This document shows positions 20,035 through 31,200 of a DNA stretch of 64,000 bases, piece by piece; the first letter of the stretch is position 1, and each line of letters opens with the position of its first letter. A model generated the notes under the pieces. It saw nothing but the letters and a program-made list of their open reading frames with translations. It did no database searches and was not told the DNA's origin. Source of the DNA: Planctomycetota bacterium. Lineage in GTDB: Bacteria > Planctomycetota > Phycisphaerae > Phycisphaerales > Phycisphaeraceae. Where the stretch lies: contig CP066225.1 in NCBI GenBank assembly GCA_016350165.1, forward strand, positions 992,001 to 1,056,000, in the 5' to 3' direction. Made by a program: the position numbers and the translations under genes.

Positions 20035-20336
20035 AAGCAGTTTTAAATATAAGCAAAATATCACAAACTACTCACATCATAAGTACTGTAAAAATCCAGT
20101 TGTATGTTTTTTTGGTAAGAGTATGTTTCTTTAGATGTGCAAGTCATGCAAAAATTTAGAGCTGCTTCATATAACGGATTAAAACTTTTGATTTTATTTT
20201 CATTTGTGGTAAATATCATGTCCTGATTTTTAGCTCGAATACGTATTGTTATGCGGAGCTTGGGCAAACTCAGTGCGTCTCATTGAAAGATAGAGCGCAT
20301 CTGAATTTATTGCATGCAACGGCATGCTTCTATTCA

Positions 20337-20345
20337 AAGGAGAGG
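20337..20345 (+). promoter_or_regulatory. Ribosome-binding site of gene B
   Basis: AAGGAGAGG, seven bases before ATG 20353. It selects this start over the in-frame ATG at 20314, which would add 13 basic residues (QRHASIQRRGR) ahead of a normal signal peptide. The same site precedes gene D at 44209-44217. Confidence 0.75.
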
Positions 20346-20352
20346 AAGAAAG

Positions 20353-23300
20353 ATGAAAGCACCCCTTCAAACGAGTTCATTGCTACCTGCAGCAATGGCG
20401 TTGATCACCATCGGTACAGTCGGCTTCACCGCGAGTCCCGCATCGGCGACTATTTGCGCATGGGACGGTAGTGAAAACAGCCTGTGGGGAACGGAAAACA
20501 ACTGGAAATATGTCAATGCTTCTAATGTACTCGTCGATGGTATTGTGCCTGATAGCAATGACATCGTCACTTTCAACGACTTGCAAAGCCCTCAAACGAC
20601 ATACGTCGAGCTTGATGGCAGCCGCGTCGTTGATGAATTATGGTTTGAGGGCGCTACTGGTTACACCCTTACGGATTCGACCAGTCTTGACACCCTGACC
20701 ATCAGCAGTGGCAACATCACCACGATCGGTTCAGCCACACATCATATCTGGAATACGATCAATTTGGGTGGCGAAGGTACATGGAACATTGGTGAGGAAA
20801 GTGCACTCAGGGTCTACAGCACTATCAACTTCAACCACAAATTAACCAAAACAGGTACCGGCACACTCACATTCACAGGCGGCAACGTTGATGATCCGTC
20901 AAGTGTTGACAGCCTTGTATCTTCAGAAGGTCATCTGATCCTAGATGGTGCCTACATAAACGTTACGTTTGGCAATCCGTTTCCAGCGACAGGGGGAGTT
21001 AAGGCAAATGGCGGCGACATTACACTAAAGAATGGGACGCAGGTCGCCATGAATCAATTCGGCGGAGTCAAGAATGGGACACTGATTCTTACCGGCAACG
21101 GCACGAAACTGTCGGGGAGGGGCCTCGATGTGGCTGAAAGTAACAACAGCACCGGCAGTGTTGTGGTGAAAGATGGTGCTAAGCTAGACATTAGTAGCCT
21201 CATGTATATTGCGTACGCTGGTGATGCCGATTTGACTGTGCAAAACGGTGGAACCGTTTCGACAGGGATCGTTACGGCTGGCGTCCTTGAATCTGCAAGT
21301 GGCAGCATTTTGGTAGATGGTAACAATAGCACGTTAACTGCAGGCGGCATGAATTTAGGTGGGCAAACATCGGCGCAATCTAAGGGTACAGGCACATTGA
21401 CCGTGCAGAATGGCGGCAAAGTTACAAGCGAAGATATCACACATGTATGGTCGACCACCAGCAACATCACTCTCGACGGCGGTACATTCGAGACCAACCG
21501 GCTTTTTGGTAAAGGGACAATTAACATCTCCGGTGGTGACAACGCCTTGACCGTCGGCATCAATAACGGGAGTTCCACCTTTGATGGTCTTTTTAAAGAT
21601 ATAAGTGATCCGATTCACGATGTAGGCTATGAATTTGGCAGGATTACTAAAGCCGGTACCGGCACGTTCACCCTCACAGGTGGCACCGATGACGATCCTT
21701 CAGAGATCGGTATCCTTTCATCAGAAGATGGTGAGGTTATTCTGGATGGTGCTCATGTTAACCTCAAAAGTATTTATTCCAATACCAAATCGGCATTGTA
21801 TGCCAACGGCGGCAACGTTACGCTCCAGAACGGTGCGGATGTAGAGTTGCATCCACTCAGTGGTTATGCATGGGTTCAAGACGGCGCATTGAGCATCACT
21901 GGCGAAGGTAGCCAATTATCTGCCTATACGACGTATCTGCACAATAACGGTTCACTCGTTGTAGATGCTGGTGGCGCATTGCAAACCGCTCGGCTCACCG
22001 GCAACGGCACGGTCAATATCTCCGGCGACGATGCGTTGACCGTTGGCCTCTATAACAACAGCTCCACCTTCCACGGCACGATTACCGGCACGGGCACGCT
22101 GACCAAGACCGGCAGTGGCGTCTTCGCCCTCACCGGCGGTAGCGCCAACAATCCTTCAAACTTCGGCTACCTCAGTTCTGAAGGCGGCTCGGTCACCCTC
22201 GATGGCGCCAATGTCAACCTGACCGGGTCATCGTATTCTCTCACCCTCGACGGCGGTAATGTCACCCTCAGAGGCGGCTCAGGTGTTCAGTTGTCGAGTA
22301 CGCAGATTACGGACGGCGCGTTGACAATTACCGGCAGTGGCACGTCAATGAATGGCACGAGCCTGGTTTTATTGGATGAAAACGGCAGCCTCGTCGTCGA
22401 GGATCAGGCGGCCTTGGACCTCACGGGTGGCCTGCAGATCGGCCTCATCGGCACTGGCAATCTGGCGGTGCAAAGCGGCGCAGCAGTCTCGGCGGATAAT
22501 GTGAACATCGCCGGATCAGACGCGGGTCTGGTGACCGGTAGCGGCAGCAAGCTGTCGGCCAATTGGCTGCATATAAGTACATACGACGGCAATAGCCGCA
22601 TACTCACCGTGAGCGATGGCGCTACAGTTGAGGTCGCAGATACAACCTATTTGTCATACGACGGCATCGCCCTGAACATCGATAGCGGCACGCTTAAGAC
22701 GGATAAGCTGAACTCCGACCTTAACACCTTGAAGCAGCCAACGATCAATCTCTCCGGCAACAGTGAGCTGATCGTCGGCATCAACAACGGCGACTCAATC
22801 TACAAGGGCGTGATCCAGGATGATGCAAGTGGTTTGAGCACGTTCACCAAAACCGGTACCGGCACATTTACGCTCTCCGGCGACTATATCGATGCCCCCT
22901 CAAGCATCGGCCGCCTCGTTGCCACAGACGGCACCGTCATTCTGGATGAGGTTCACGTCAACCTGACCGGCACCGCCTTCGATGCACAATCTGCCCTCTC
23001 CGCTGACGGCGGCGACATCACCCTCCAGAACGGCGCGGTTGTTCAGCTCAATAACACATCTGGTGCAGCGTGGGTCAACGGCAGTGCTGTGACTGTCACA
23101 GGTAACGGTACCTCGCTAAATGCTGGTCTTGGCATGACCGTGCAAAACAACAACGGTAATACTGGCAGTCTCATTGTGAAAGACGGAGCCGCATTAGATC
23201 TCACTTATCTGAGCATCGGCGACGATGAATCTGGTGAGATGACTGTTGAAAGCGGCGCAACAGTGTCGGTTGACTACGCGACCTTCACCAATTCCAGCAC

Positions 23301-24237
23301 AGGTTCGGTTACTGGCAGTCAATTGTCAGCTAAGGAACTGACGCTACGCGATGCCAGTGCACTGACCGTGAACAATGGCAGTACTGTTGAAATCGCAGAT
23401 GTGACGAATGTATGGTCCTCCGCAGACAACAGCCTCACTATTGATGACAGCACACTACGAACCAATCGCCTTAACGGTAGCGGAACGGTAAGTATCTCCG
23501 GCAATGATGCCCTGACCGTCGGCATCAACAACGGCAGTTCCACCTTCTATGGTCAAATTCAAGATGCTGCAGGCGGTGCGGGCAGTCTTACTAAAACAGG
23601 CTCGGGCACTTTCACCCTTACCGGCAACAACACCTACACCGGCAACACTTTTGTCACCGACGGCACGTTGCTGGCGAGCAACACAACAGGCTCGGCAACC
23701 GGCAGCGGAGAGGTCGCTGTATTTGATGGCGGCACACTCGGCGGTAACGGCATGATTGCTAGCAAGGTCTTCATTAATGATGGCGGCACGCTCGCTCCCG
23801 GTGAGTCGGCAGGCCATCTGACGGTGAATGATGTTGTATTCGGCATGGGTTCAACTTTTGAAGTCGAACTCGGCGGATTGGAAGCCAGCACCGAATACGA
23901 CGTCTTGTCGGTACTCGGCTATGCCATACTTGACAACGGGCCATTGCTGGAAGTTTCGCTGATTGACGGGTTCGAACTCGACTTCGGTCAGCATTTCGAG
24001 ATCGTTAATGTTGGCGATAGACTGATTGGCGGGTTTAATAGTCTGGTCGAAGGCGCACGCGTGAGCAGTTTCAATGACATTGATTTGTTCATCACGTATC
24101 AAGCTGGTGATGGCAACGACATCGCACTATATACCACCGCGATTCCCGAACCCGCTTCCTTCGTGCTGCTTGGACTTGGGGGGCTCACTTTTATTCTTCG
24201 AGAAAAACGTTGTACTCCCGAAAGGCGTTCCGCTTAA
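20353..24237 (+). CDS. PEP-CTERM surface protein B with beta-strand repeats
   Basis: About 1,294 aa. The signal peptide MKAPLQTSSLLPAAMALITI ends TASPASA and is followed by WDGSENSLW, as in gene A. The body has several blocks of roughly 200 residues, each with LILDGA/VILDGAHVNL, GGDITLQNGA, DALTVGINNGSSTF and GTGTFTLTGG motifs, so it is the same repeat scaffold as the autotransporters without a barrel. Near the end lie TLGGNGMIASKVFINDGGTL and APGESAGHL (passenger-end module). The last about 31 residues are a PEP-CTERM signal: IPEPASF, a hydrophobic helix VLLGLGGLTFIL and a basic tail REKR. Such proteins are cut and anchored or released by an exosortase, which is not in the window. A terminator follows at 24274. 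From codon about 1,113 onward it is identical to gene D. Confidence 0.92.
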   Translation: MKAPLQTSSLLPAAMALITIGTVGFTASPASATICAWDGSENSLWGTENNWKYVNASNVLVDGIVPDSNDIVTFNDLQSPQTTYVELDGSRVVDELWFEGATGYTLTDSTSLDTLTISSGNITTIGSATHHIWNTINLGGEGTWNIGEESALRVYSTINFNHKLTKTGTGTLTFTGGNVDDPSSVDSLVSSEGHLILDGAYINVTFGNPFPATGGVKANGGDITLKNGTQVAMNQFGGVKNGTLILTGNGTKLSGRGLDVAESNNSTGSVVVKDGAKLDISSLMYIAYAGDADLTVQNGGTVSTGIVTAGVLESASGSILVDGNNSTLTAGGMNLGGQTSAQSKGTGTLTVQNGGKVTSEDITHVWSTTSNITLDGGTFETNRLFGKGTINISGGDNALTVGINNGSSTFDGLFKDISDPIHDVGYEFGRITKAGTGTFTLTGGTDDDPSEIGILSSEDGEVILDGAHVNLKSIYSNTKSALYANGGNVTLQNGADVELHPLSGYAWVQDGALSITGEGSQLSAYTTYLHNNGSLVVDAGGALQTARLTGNGTVNISGDDALTVGLYNNSSTFHGTITGTGTLTKTGSGVFALTGGSANNPSNFGYLSSEGGSVTLDGANVNLTGSSYSLTLDGGNVTLRGGSGVQLSSTQITDGALTITGSGTSMNGTSLVLLDENGSLVVEDQAALDLTGGLQIGLIGTGNLAVQSGAAVSADNVNIAGSDAGLVTGSGSKLSANWLHISTYDGNSRILTVSDGATVEVADTTYLSYDGIALNIDSGTLKTDKLNSDLNTLKQPTINLSGNSELIVGINNGDSIYKGVIQDDASGLSTFTKTGTGTFTLSGDYIDAPSSIGRLVATDGTVILDEVHVNLTGTAFDAQSALSADGGDITLQNGAVVQLNNTSGAAWVNGSAVTVTGNGTSLNAGLGMTVQNNNGNTGSLIVKDGAALDLTYLSIGDDESGEMTVESGATVSVDYATFTNSSTGSVTGSQLSAKELTLRDASALTVNNGSTVEIADVTNVWSSADNSLTIDDSTLRTNRLNGSGTVSISGNDALTVGINNGSSTFYGQIQDAAGGAGSLTKTGSGTFTLTGNNTYTGNTFVTDGTLLASNTTGSATGSGEVAVFDGGTLGGNGMIASKVFINDGGTLAPGESAGHLTVNDVVFGMGSTFEVELGGLEASTEYDVLSVLGYAILDNGPLLEVSLIDGFELDFGQHFEIVNVGDRLIGGFNSLVEGARVSSFNDIDLFITYQAGDGNDIALYTTAIPEPASFVLLGLGGLTFILREKRCTPERRSA

Positions 24238-24273
24238 CACAGGCTGCAACACTGAATCAAAATTGAAACACAT

Positions 24274-24307
24274 GGCCGTCTTGAAAAACAAGGCGGCCTT
24301 TCTTGTT
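24274..24307 (+). terminator. Rho-independent terminator of gene B
   Basis: Stem GGCCGTCTTG / CAAGGCGGCC (one G-T wobble) around an A5 loop, followed by TTTCTTGTT. It starts 36 bases after the B stop codon. Confidence 0.8.
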
Positions 24308-24354
24308 GAACCAACCAAGTGAAGGATATAGATTCAGTCAAACGAAGAATGTTT

Positions 24355-24745
24355 CATAGCTGCTGGTCAAGAAAAGAAGATACTCCAATGTTTTGACCTG
24401 CTGTTTGCTCGGTACAAAAATGATCCAGGAGATTCAAATACCTCAGGTTGTAAATGTATATTAGAGTTGACGCTGCCTCAATATTCAACCGTACCTAGCA
24501 ATGTACCCATACCCATTTTTATAGCCATCTAAGAGTTGCTTTGCGGGAGCAAAAACTGGCATGTCTAAGTATTCAATATTTATAAGAGGCTTCAAAAATA
24601 CGATAGATCACAACTTTTCTGTTTAACCTGCTAATAGCCAATTGTTGTACAAACTCGCATCAATAACACAATACACACCAGCTCTCGTAAGTATTTCAAA
24701 AAATTGCTCTGCTGACTTTTGCGTAGAACAATTAGAGCCACCTCG
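24355..24745 (-). pseudogene. DUF488-family gene relic, copy 1
   Basis: In one minus frame the sequence reads TQKSAEQFFEILTRAGV, CVIDASLYNNWLLAG, stop, a second stop, FLKPLINIEYLDMPV and FAPAKQLLDGYKNG, then a third stop. This follows DUF488 proteins: the KSAEEFF start, V-D-V-R..N..S.LAGF, NIEY.H.P.LAPTKELLDGY. Towards 24355 a shifted frame gives LLDHFCTEQTAGQN, resembling the C-terminal LLCSE.....CHR segment. At least three stops and one frameshift kill it, and the functional Arg residues after IDV are lost. DUF488 has no settled function. Identical damage occurs in the copy at 48380-48770. Confidence 0.6.
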
Positions 24746-25123
24746 GTAGCAGATGCAAAGGCAAGCATGCCACGGTGCTGCCGGAGAGATACCGCTGTTT
24801 GGCATTTTGAATGCATTGAATTGGGGTTTTACTAAGATAATCTCAAACGCTCAAGCCAAGACGCTGGTACTGATCATGTAAAGCAATACCAACCCGACAG
24901 CATTGTCTGCACTGTTGATCTTAATAGTCTCTTTATTTATGTAATAACTTTGCAGCAAGATGAAATACACTAAACTAATCTAGAATCACAGCTTTATCGA
25001 ATCTCTAATAGTACTAGTAATATCCATGTATCAATTTTCGTCAACTCACAGTATCCATGTTTAATAATGATTCTGTTTGCGGCTTCACATGAGCTACGAC
25101 TTGCTTATTATTACAATTAAAGA

Positions 25124-25181
25124 TTTGAGGTTCCCCCCACGTATAATGGTGGCTCCGGGCGAGAAGGGGAGGAACCTCAAA
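25124..25181. repeat. Long hairpin between convergent genes B and C, copy 1
   Basis: Perfect 11-bp arms TTTGAGGTTCC (25124-25134) and GGAACCTCAAA (25171-25181), extended inward by C4/G4 runs across one mismatch, around a loop of about 26 bases. It lies about 40 bases downstream of the C stop on the minus strand. There is no T-tract, so it may be a bidirectional terminator, an RNA-stabilising stem or the remains of an inverted-repeat element. Copy 2 is at 49149-49206. Confidence 0.6.
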
Positions 25182-25221
25182 CTGTCAGCAAGTACGCAAT
25201 CGATTGACGCTCAGAAGAAAG

Positions 25222-28200
25222 TTAGAAGCTGATCCTAACACCTGCATAGATGTTGCTCACGATAAAGTCATCCGGCGTAAACTCGGTGTTATACTGAACC
25301 GTAAAACTGATCGGTGCCTTGTGGCTGATGCCGATCAGGTTCACGCCGATCAGCCCCGAGTCACGGCCAGTGCCGATACCTGTGTAACTAAACGACTCAC
25401 CACCTGCCGGCATACCCACGTTAACTGTATCAATCGGATCAAGGTATTCATGTTCCCACGAACCAACCAGTTCCGGCACAAACAGCATCTCTGAGGTGTC
25501 ATACTCATACGTCGCTCTAAAACCAAGCCGGGTCACAAACGAGTTACCGTTGAACGCACCCACATCAAGGTTCAGGTCTTCTGCACCCGTTTCACTGTGT
25601 GAACCGATCTGCAGGTTCACCCACTGCAACGCCAGCTGCGGACCGATACCCCAATTGCCTTTCTTGAACTCGTAACCACCGGTCGCAAGCGTCTGCAGGT
25701 AAAAACCGGTTGGGTCCGACTCCGCTACGCGATCAATCGCACCAAAACGAATACGCCTGTTGTTTTCATAGAAGTTAACGCCGCCGCCAAACAGCCCTGA
25801 GGCATAAAAACCATCCTCGTTAAACCACGTCATGTACATGCCCGTGTTAATGCTGTTGAACGAGCTGGTGCCCAGGCCATTGTCCACCGTGATCCCGGTG
25901 TTTGAATAACCTAAAAAGGCGCCTGCTGCTAGCGTATCCAAAACCCTGTAGTCAAAGCCCAGGGTCACACCACCGGTGTTGAATTCAAAACCCGCCTGGC
26001 TTTCCTGTGAATCAAAATCGCCGAACGTGCCAAAACCATTTACCCATGCGCCCCAGACATCCTTACCAGTACCACTAAAGCGATTGGTCTCCTGCTGCTG
26101 CTCAAGCGTCTGCTGAGTTTGCATTGCTAAACCGATTGCAACCTCGGGATCGGCGGATTCTTCAGCAGTGGATGCTTGTGGTGTCTGAACTTGCAGGTTA
26201 TTAGACCACAACTGCGGCAGACCGTAACGCAATTCGTTGAGCCGGCCGTTGAAGTTGTTGTTCTGCACGTCGATGCCTTTGAACGTCGCTTGAGCCTGCG
26301 GAACAAGATAGTGCGGCACCAACTGATCGAATGCGGCAACCAACTGTGCATCCGTGAGTGTTTGCAGCTGGCTAATCACTGTCGCGATATCGCCTGTTGG
26401 ATTGCTATCTGCAATTTGCGCAAAGGCTGCGGCCGCAGAGGCAAGGCGAGGATCCGTCACAACCTCTGTAAATGAAACTCCAATCAGTTCAATCATAATG
26501 TCGTTGGCGTTGTAAATAGCTTTGACATTAAATGAACCTAAGTTCTCGAAGATCGAACTGAAGGTGCCGCTCACACCACCATCGGATTCGAGGATCGTGA
26601 AGGTGTCGCCGTCGGTTGGCGTGTAACCTGGCAACCCAATAACGTTCAGCGTGCCATCAACATCGGCTGTGCCATCTACATCAATCAGGTCGTTGCCGAC
26701 GCCTGCACCTGCGGTCGATTCGATCTCCATGTCGTACACGCTGGTGCCGGTCAGTGTCAGGTTGCCGCCAATCGCCATGGTTCCCGGACTATTGCCCGGT
26801 GACATCCTGCCGGAGTTGTTGTAGTTACCGGCTAAACTCATCGCACCACTGAGCATCGCGCCGTTGGCCACATTTATGTTGGCGCTGGCCATGTTGCCAT
26901 TAACGATCAAGATGCCCTCATTAACCGTTGTGTCACCGGTGTAGGTATTGTCGTTGTGGCTTAGAACCAGTGTGCCACTGCCTTCTTTAATGAAGTCGCC
27001 AGTCCCTGATATCACACCGGCATAAGTTGCATCATTCTCGTCGCCGACCGTCAGCGTGTTACTCTGCAGGCTGACCTCGCCGCCTGTAGAGCCGCCACCG
27101 ACCAGTGAGCCGATCGTCTCATCCGCATCCAGTAGCAACGTTGCACCATCAACATCAGCGAGTGTCACGGTGCCGCTGTCAATAATCGCATTACCACCAC
27201 TAGCAACGACAGTACCTTCATTAATATCGGTACCACCACTATAGGTATTTTGACCAGTAAGTGTCAGCGTACTAATGCCTTCTTTGGTTAAGCCACTCGT
27301 ACCGCTAATCACACCATCAAGGGTCAGGTCATTGTCGCCGGTAATCGTTAAGTCATTATTCAACGTCACAGCATTACCAAGCGTGACGCTGCTAATCCCT
27401 GTACTTAACTCTGATACGCCTGACACGGTTAATAAGCCATCGCCGATTGCATTATCGCTACTGACCGCAATACCACCGGCTGAAAGCGTCGTGCCACCAC
27501 TGTAGGTGTTGGTGCCGCTAAGCGTCAGTGTGCCAACGCCTTCTTTGATTAATCCACTCGTACCGCTAATCACACCATCAAGGGTCAAGTCATTGTCGCC
27601 GGTAATCGTTAAGTCGTCATTCAACGTCACAGCGTTACCAAGCGTAACACTGCTGATACCGGCACTTAACTCTGATACGCCTGACACGGTTAATGTACCG
27701 GAGCCAATCGCATCGTCGCTACCGATCGTAATACCACCAGATGAAAGCGTCGTACCGCCGCTGTACGTGTTGTCATTGGTAAGCGTCAGCGTGGAATCAC
27801 CGTTTTTGGTGAAACCGCCATCGCCTGAGATCACACCGTCAAGCGTCAGGTCATTATCGCCTTCAAATGTCAGGGTGATTTGATCGTCGATGCTGATATC
27901 GTTCGCAATCATACGTTCATCAGCAGACGACTGAAGGATCGAATCGCCGACGACTTGCACATCGCCTGAACTAAAGGCAGTATCGCTGGAAAGCATAACG
28001 GTTACGCCGTCCAATGTGGTGTTGCCTGCAAATGTGTTGTTGCCACTGAGTGTCACAAAAATGTTGGGTGACACGGTCAGATCCCCATCGCCAACAATAT
28101 TGCCAGAAATCTCAAAGTCGAATTCACCGAACAGGTCTAAGGTTATGCCATCAGCAATGGTGAAGTTATTGGTCATATTGATATCGTCGGTCGAAACGGA

Positions 28201-31200
28201 CAACTCAAAATCGCCGGTCACGTCCACATCGCCGGTGCCTAGGGCACTGCTATGGCCGATGACAACGCCGCCACTCTGGAAAGTGGTGCCTCCCTCATAA
28301 GTGTTAACGCCGTTGAGGGTGAGGGTGCCATCTGTATCGATTTCCAGACCGCCGAGGCCACTGAGAACACCGTCGAGTGCAAGGTCATTGTCGCCGGAGA
28401 CGGTTAGGGCGATTTGATCGTCGATGCTGATATTGTTGCCAACAGTACGCTCGTCAGCGGACGACTGAAGATTCGCATTGCCTGTAACACTCACGCTACC
28501 CTCGCCGAGTGCATCGTCATGACCGAGCACGACATCGCCATCTGCAAGCGTGAAACCGCCGGCAAATGTATTGTCGCCGCTTAACGTTAGTGTACCGCTG
28601 CCTTCTTTGGTTAACGCGCCTGTGCTGCCAATCGTACCGTCGAGTGTCAGATCATTGTCGCCAGTAACGGTTAAATCACCACTTAGAGTGATCGCGTTAT
28701 CAATCGTAATGCCGTCGGAGCCAGCCTGTAATATTTTTGGTGCAATGTTCGATACCACCGTCAGCGTGCCACTGCCAAATGCATTATCGTGTCCTACCGT
28801 GAGTGTACCAATACTAAGCGTTGTACCCCCGCTATATGTATTGTCACCATTCAGCACTAGCACGTCATTGTTAGTACCCGTTTCTCGAACTAGCGCGCCC
28901 TCGCCACTAATCACACCGTTAAATGTTGTGTCTATACCAGTATTAACAACCCAGTTTGCATTCAATACCATATCGTTATCAAACGTTTCAGTACCGCTAG
29001 AGTAGAAGTATGAAGTGTCATTGATTGTTATTGTGCCGGTACCGAGCGCGCCTGTGGTGGCGGAGACGAGTGTGGCACCATTCAGAGTAATCCCGCCGGA
29101 GAAACTGTGAGTATTTGAACCCAGATAAACGCTCCCACTATTGATGGTAATACCGCCACCACCACCACTACCATCGTCAGTGATCGTACCACGGAAGTCT
29201 ATACTGCCTTCGATCGTCATGACGGAATTACCCAAATCAATATCATTATCAATTTGTGGGCCGTAATGATGTACTGGGCCTACAGTTTCCCCGCTTTGAA
29301 GTGTCGCATCACCGGTAAAATTCACGGTGCCAGTGCCAAGCCGATTGTAATTAAGGCCACTATCTGGCACGCCCTTAAGTACGATAGTGCCGCCAGCAAT
29401 CGTCGTGTCGCCGCTATAAATATTAACGCCGTTCAACGTCAACGTGCCGCTATCATTTTTCACTAATCCACTCGTACCGCTAATCACACCATCAAGGGTC
29501 AAGTCATTGTCGCCGGTAATCGTTAAGTCGTCATTCAACGTCACAGCGTTACCAAGCGTAACACTGCTGATACCGGCACTTAACTCTGATACGCCTGACA
29601 CGGTTAATGTACCGGAGCCAATCGCATCGTCGCTACCGATCGTAATACCACCAGATGAAAGCGTCGTACCGCCGCTGTACGTGTTGTCATTGGTAAGCGT
29701 CAGCGTGGAATCACCGTTTTTGGTGAAACCGCCATCGCCTGAGATCACACCGTCAAGCGTCAGGTCATTATCGCCTTCAAATGTCAGGGTGATTTGATCG
29801 TCGATGCTGATATCGTTCGCAATCATACGTTCATCAGCAGACGACTGAAGGATCGAATCGCCGACGACTTGCACATCGCCTGAACTAAAGGCAGTATCGC
29901 TGGAAAGCATAACGGTTACGCCGTCCAATGTGGTGTTGCCTGCAAATGTGTTGTTGCCACTGAGTGTCACAAAAATGTTGGGTGACACGGTCAGATCCCC
30001 ATCGCCAACAATATTGCCAGAAATCTCAAAGTCGAATTCACCGAACAGGTCTAAGGTTATGCCATCAGCAATGGTGAAGTTATTGGTCATATTGATATCG
30101 TCGGTCGAAACGGACAACTCAAAATCGCCGGTCACGTCCACATCGCCGGTGCCTAGGGCACTGCTATGGCCGATGACAACGCCGCCACTCTGGAAAGTGG
30201 TGCCTCCCTCATAAGTGTTAACGCCGTTGAGGGTGAGGGTGCCATCTGTATCGATTTCCAGACCGCCGAGGCCACTGAGAACACCGTCGAGTGCAAGGTC
30301 ATTGTCGCCGGAGACGGTTAGGGTATCGTTCAAGGTAAAAGTGTTCGCAAGCGTCACGCTGCTGATGCCAGCAGTTAATCCTGATGCGCCTGCTACTGTG
30401 ACAGAGCCGGTGCCGAACGCGTCGTCACTGTTGACTGTGGTCACGCCGCCATTCAGCGTCGTGCCGCCGGTAAACGTATTGGCACCGCCGAGCGTCAACG
30501 TACCGGTTCCTGTTATCGCCAATGAACCCGTGCCTGAGATCACACCATCAAAGATCGTATCGCCACCAATCGTGAGCGTGTTGTCTTGAAGATTGACTTC
30601 ACCGCCTGTGGAACCGCCGCCGGTCAGCCCGCCGATTGTCTCATCTGCATTGAGTTGCAACATTGCGCCGGCAACGTCGGCAATGGTCACGATTCCGGTG
30701 TCGCCGATCGCGTTACCACCCGAAGCGATGATCGTGCCAGCATTAATATTAGTGCCACCACTGTAGGTGTTGGTGCCGCTGAGCGTTAATGTGCCGCTGT
30801 CTTCTTTTATTAATCCACTCGTGCCGCTAATCACACCATCAAGTGTCAGATCATTAGAACCGATAGCGATCAAGTCACCATTCAATGTGACATCATTATC
30901 AATGGTAATACCGCTACTACCAGCGCTTAATGATGTTGTAAAAGCTGGATGTATTGACTCTGCCACGGTTAATGCGCCGGTGCCGAGTGCGTTATGGCTG
31001 CCGACCTGGATGACACCGACGTTAAGCGTCGTACCGCCGCTGTATGTATTGTTACCGTTCAGTATCAGCACATAATCGCTAGCTGTCTCATCTATTGTTA
31101 ATGCGCCCGTACCACTAATCACGCCGTTTACTGTTGAACCTTTATTGGGATCCATCATGAGATCCGCATTCAATACGACATCGTTATCAAACGTGAGATA

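Larger units (their letters stand above)
19410..20352. other. Divergent spacer between A' and B, no intact gene seen
   Basis: About 0.9 kb holding the control regions of A' (minus) and B (plus). On the minus strand there is an open stretch of some 57 codons (AAVPKQTYTQVEQISLSIF, then GDIRQHTNLC, ending before 19690) that reads like decayed coding sequence, but I cannot name it. The perfect palindrome at 19993-20034 lies in it. I could not fix -35/-10 elements with confidence. The same sequence recurs at 43282-44224. Confidence 0.6.
19103..20417. repeat. Duplicated block 1, copy 1 (divergent spacer plus both signal peptides)
   Basis: About 1,315 bp with the same sequence as 42975-44289 (offset 23,872); I saw no mismatch by eye. 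It contains the 5' end and signal peptide of the minus-strand autotransporter (A' here, C in the other copy), the whole divergent spacer, and the 5' end and signal peptide of the plus-strand PEP-CTERM gene (B here, D in the other copy). Identity ends abruptly inside both signal-peptide or early passenger regions. Confidence 0.9.
23689..26436. repeat. Duplicated block 2, copy 1 (convergent gene ends and spacer)
   Basis: About 2,748 bp with the same sequence as 47714-50461 (offset 24,025), with no mismatch found by eye. It covers the last 180 or so residues of PEP-CTERM gene B, its terminator, a spacer with a DUF488 relic and a long hairpin, and the 3' end of autotransporter C including the whole beta-barrel and linker. 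At the far end identity stops sharply in the linker (C has ASAAAAF, E has APAAAAF). Confidence 0.9.

Noticed and set aside
20061-20267. 68-codon minus frame in the divergent spacer (also 43933-44139)
   Set aside because: AT-rich, no ribosome-binding site, no domain; it lies between two gene starts where control signals are expected.
24623-24816. Two overlapping about 60-codon minus frames as separate small genes
   Set aside because: One frame is the N-terminal part of the DUF488 relic and the other is its shifted shadow.
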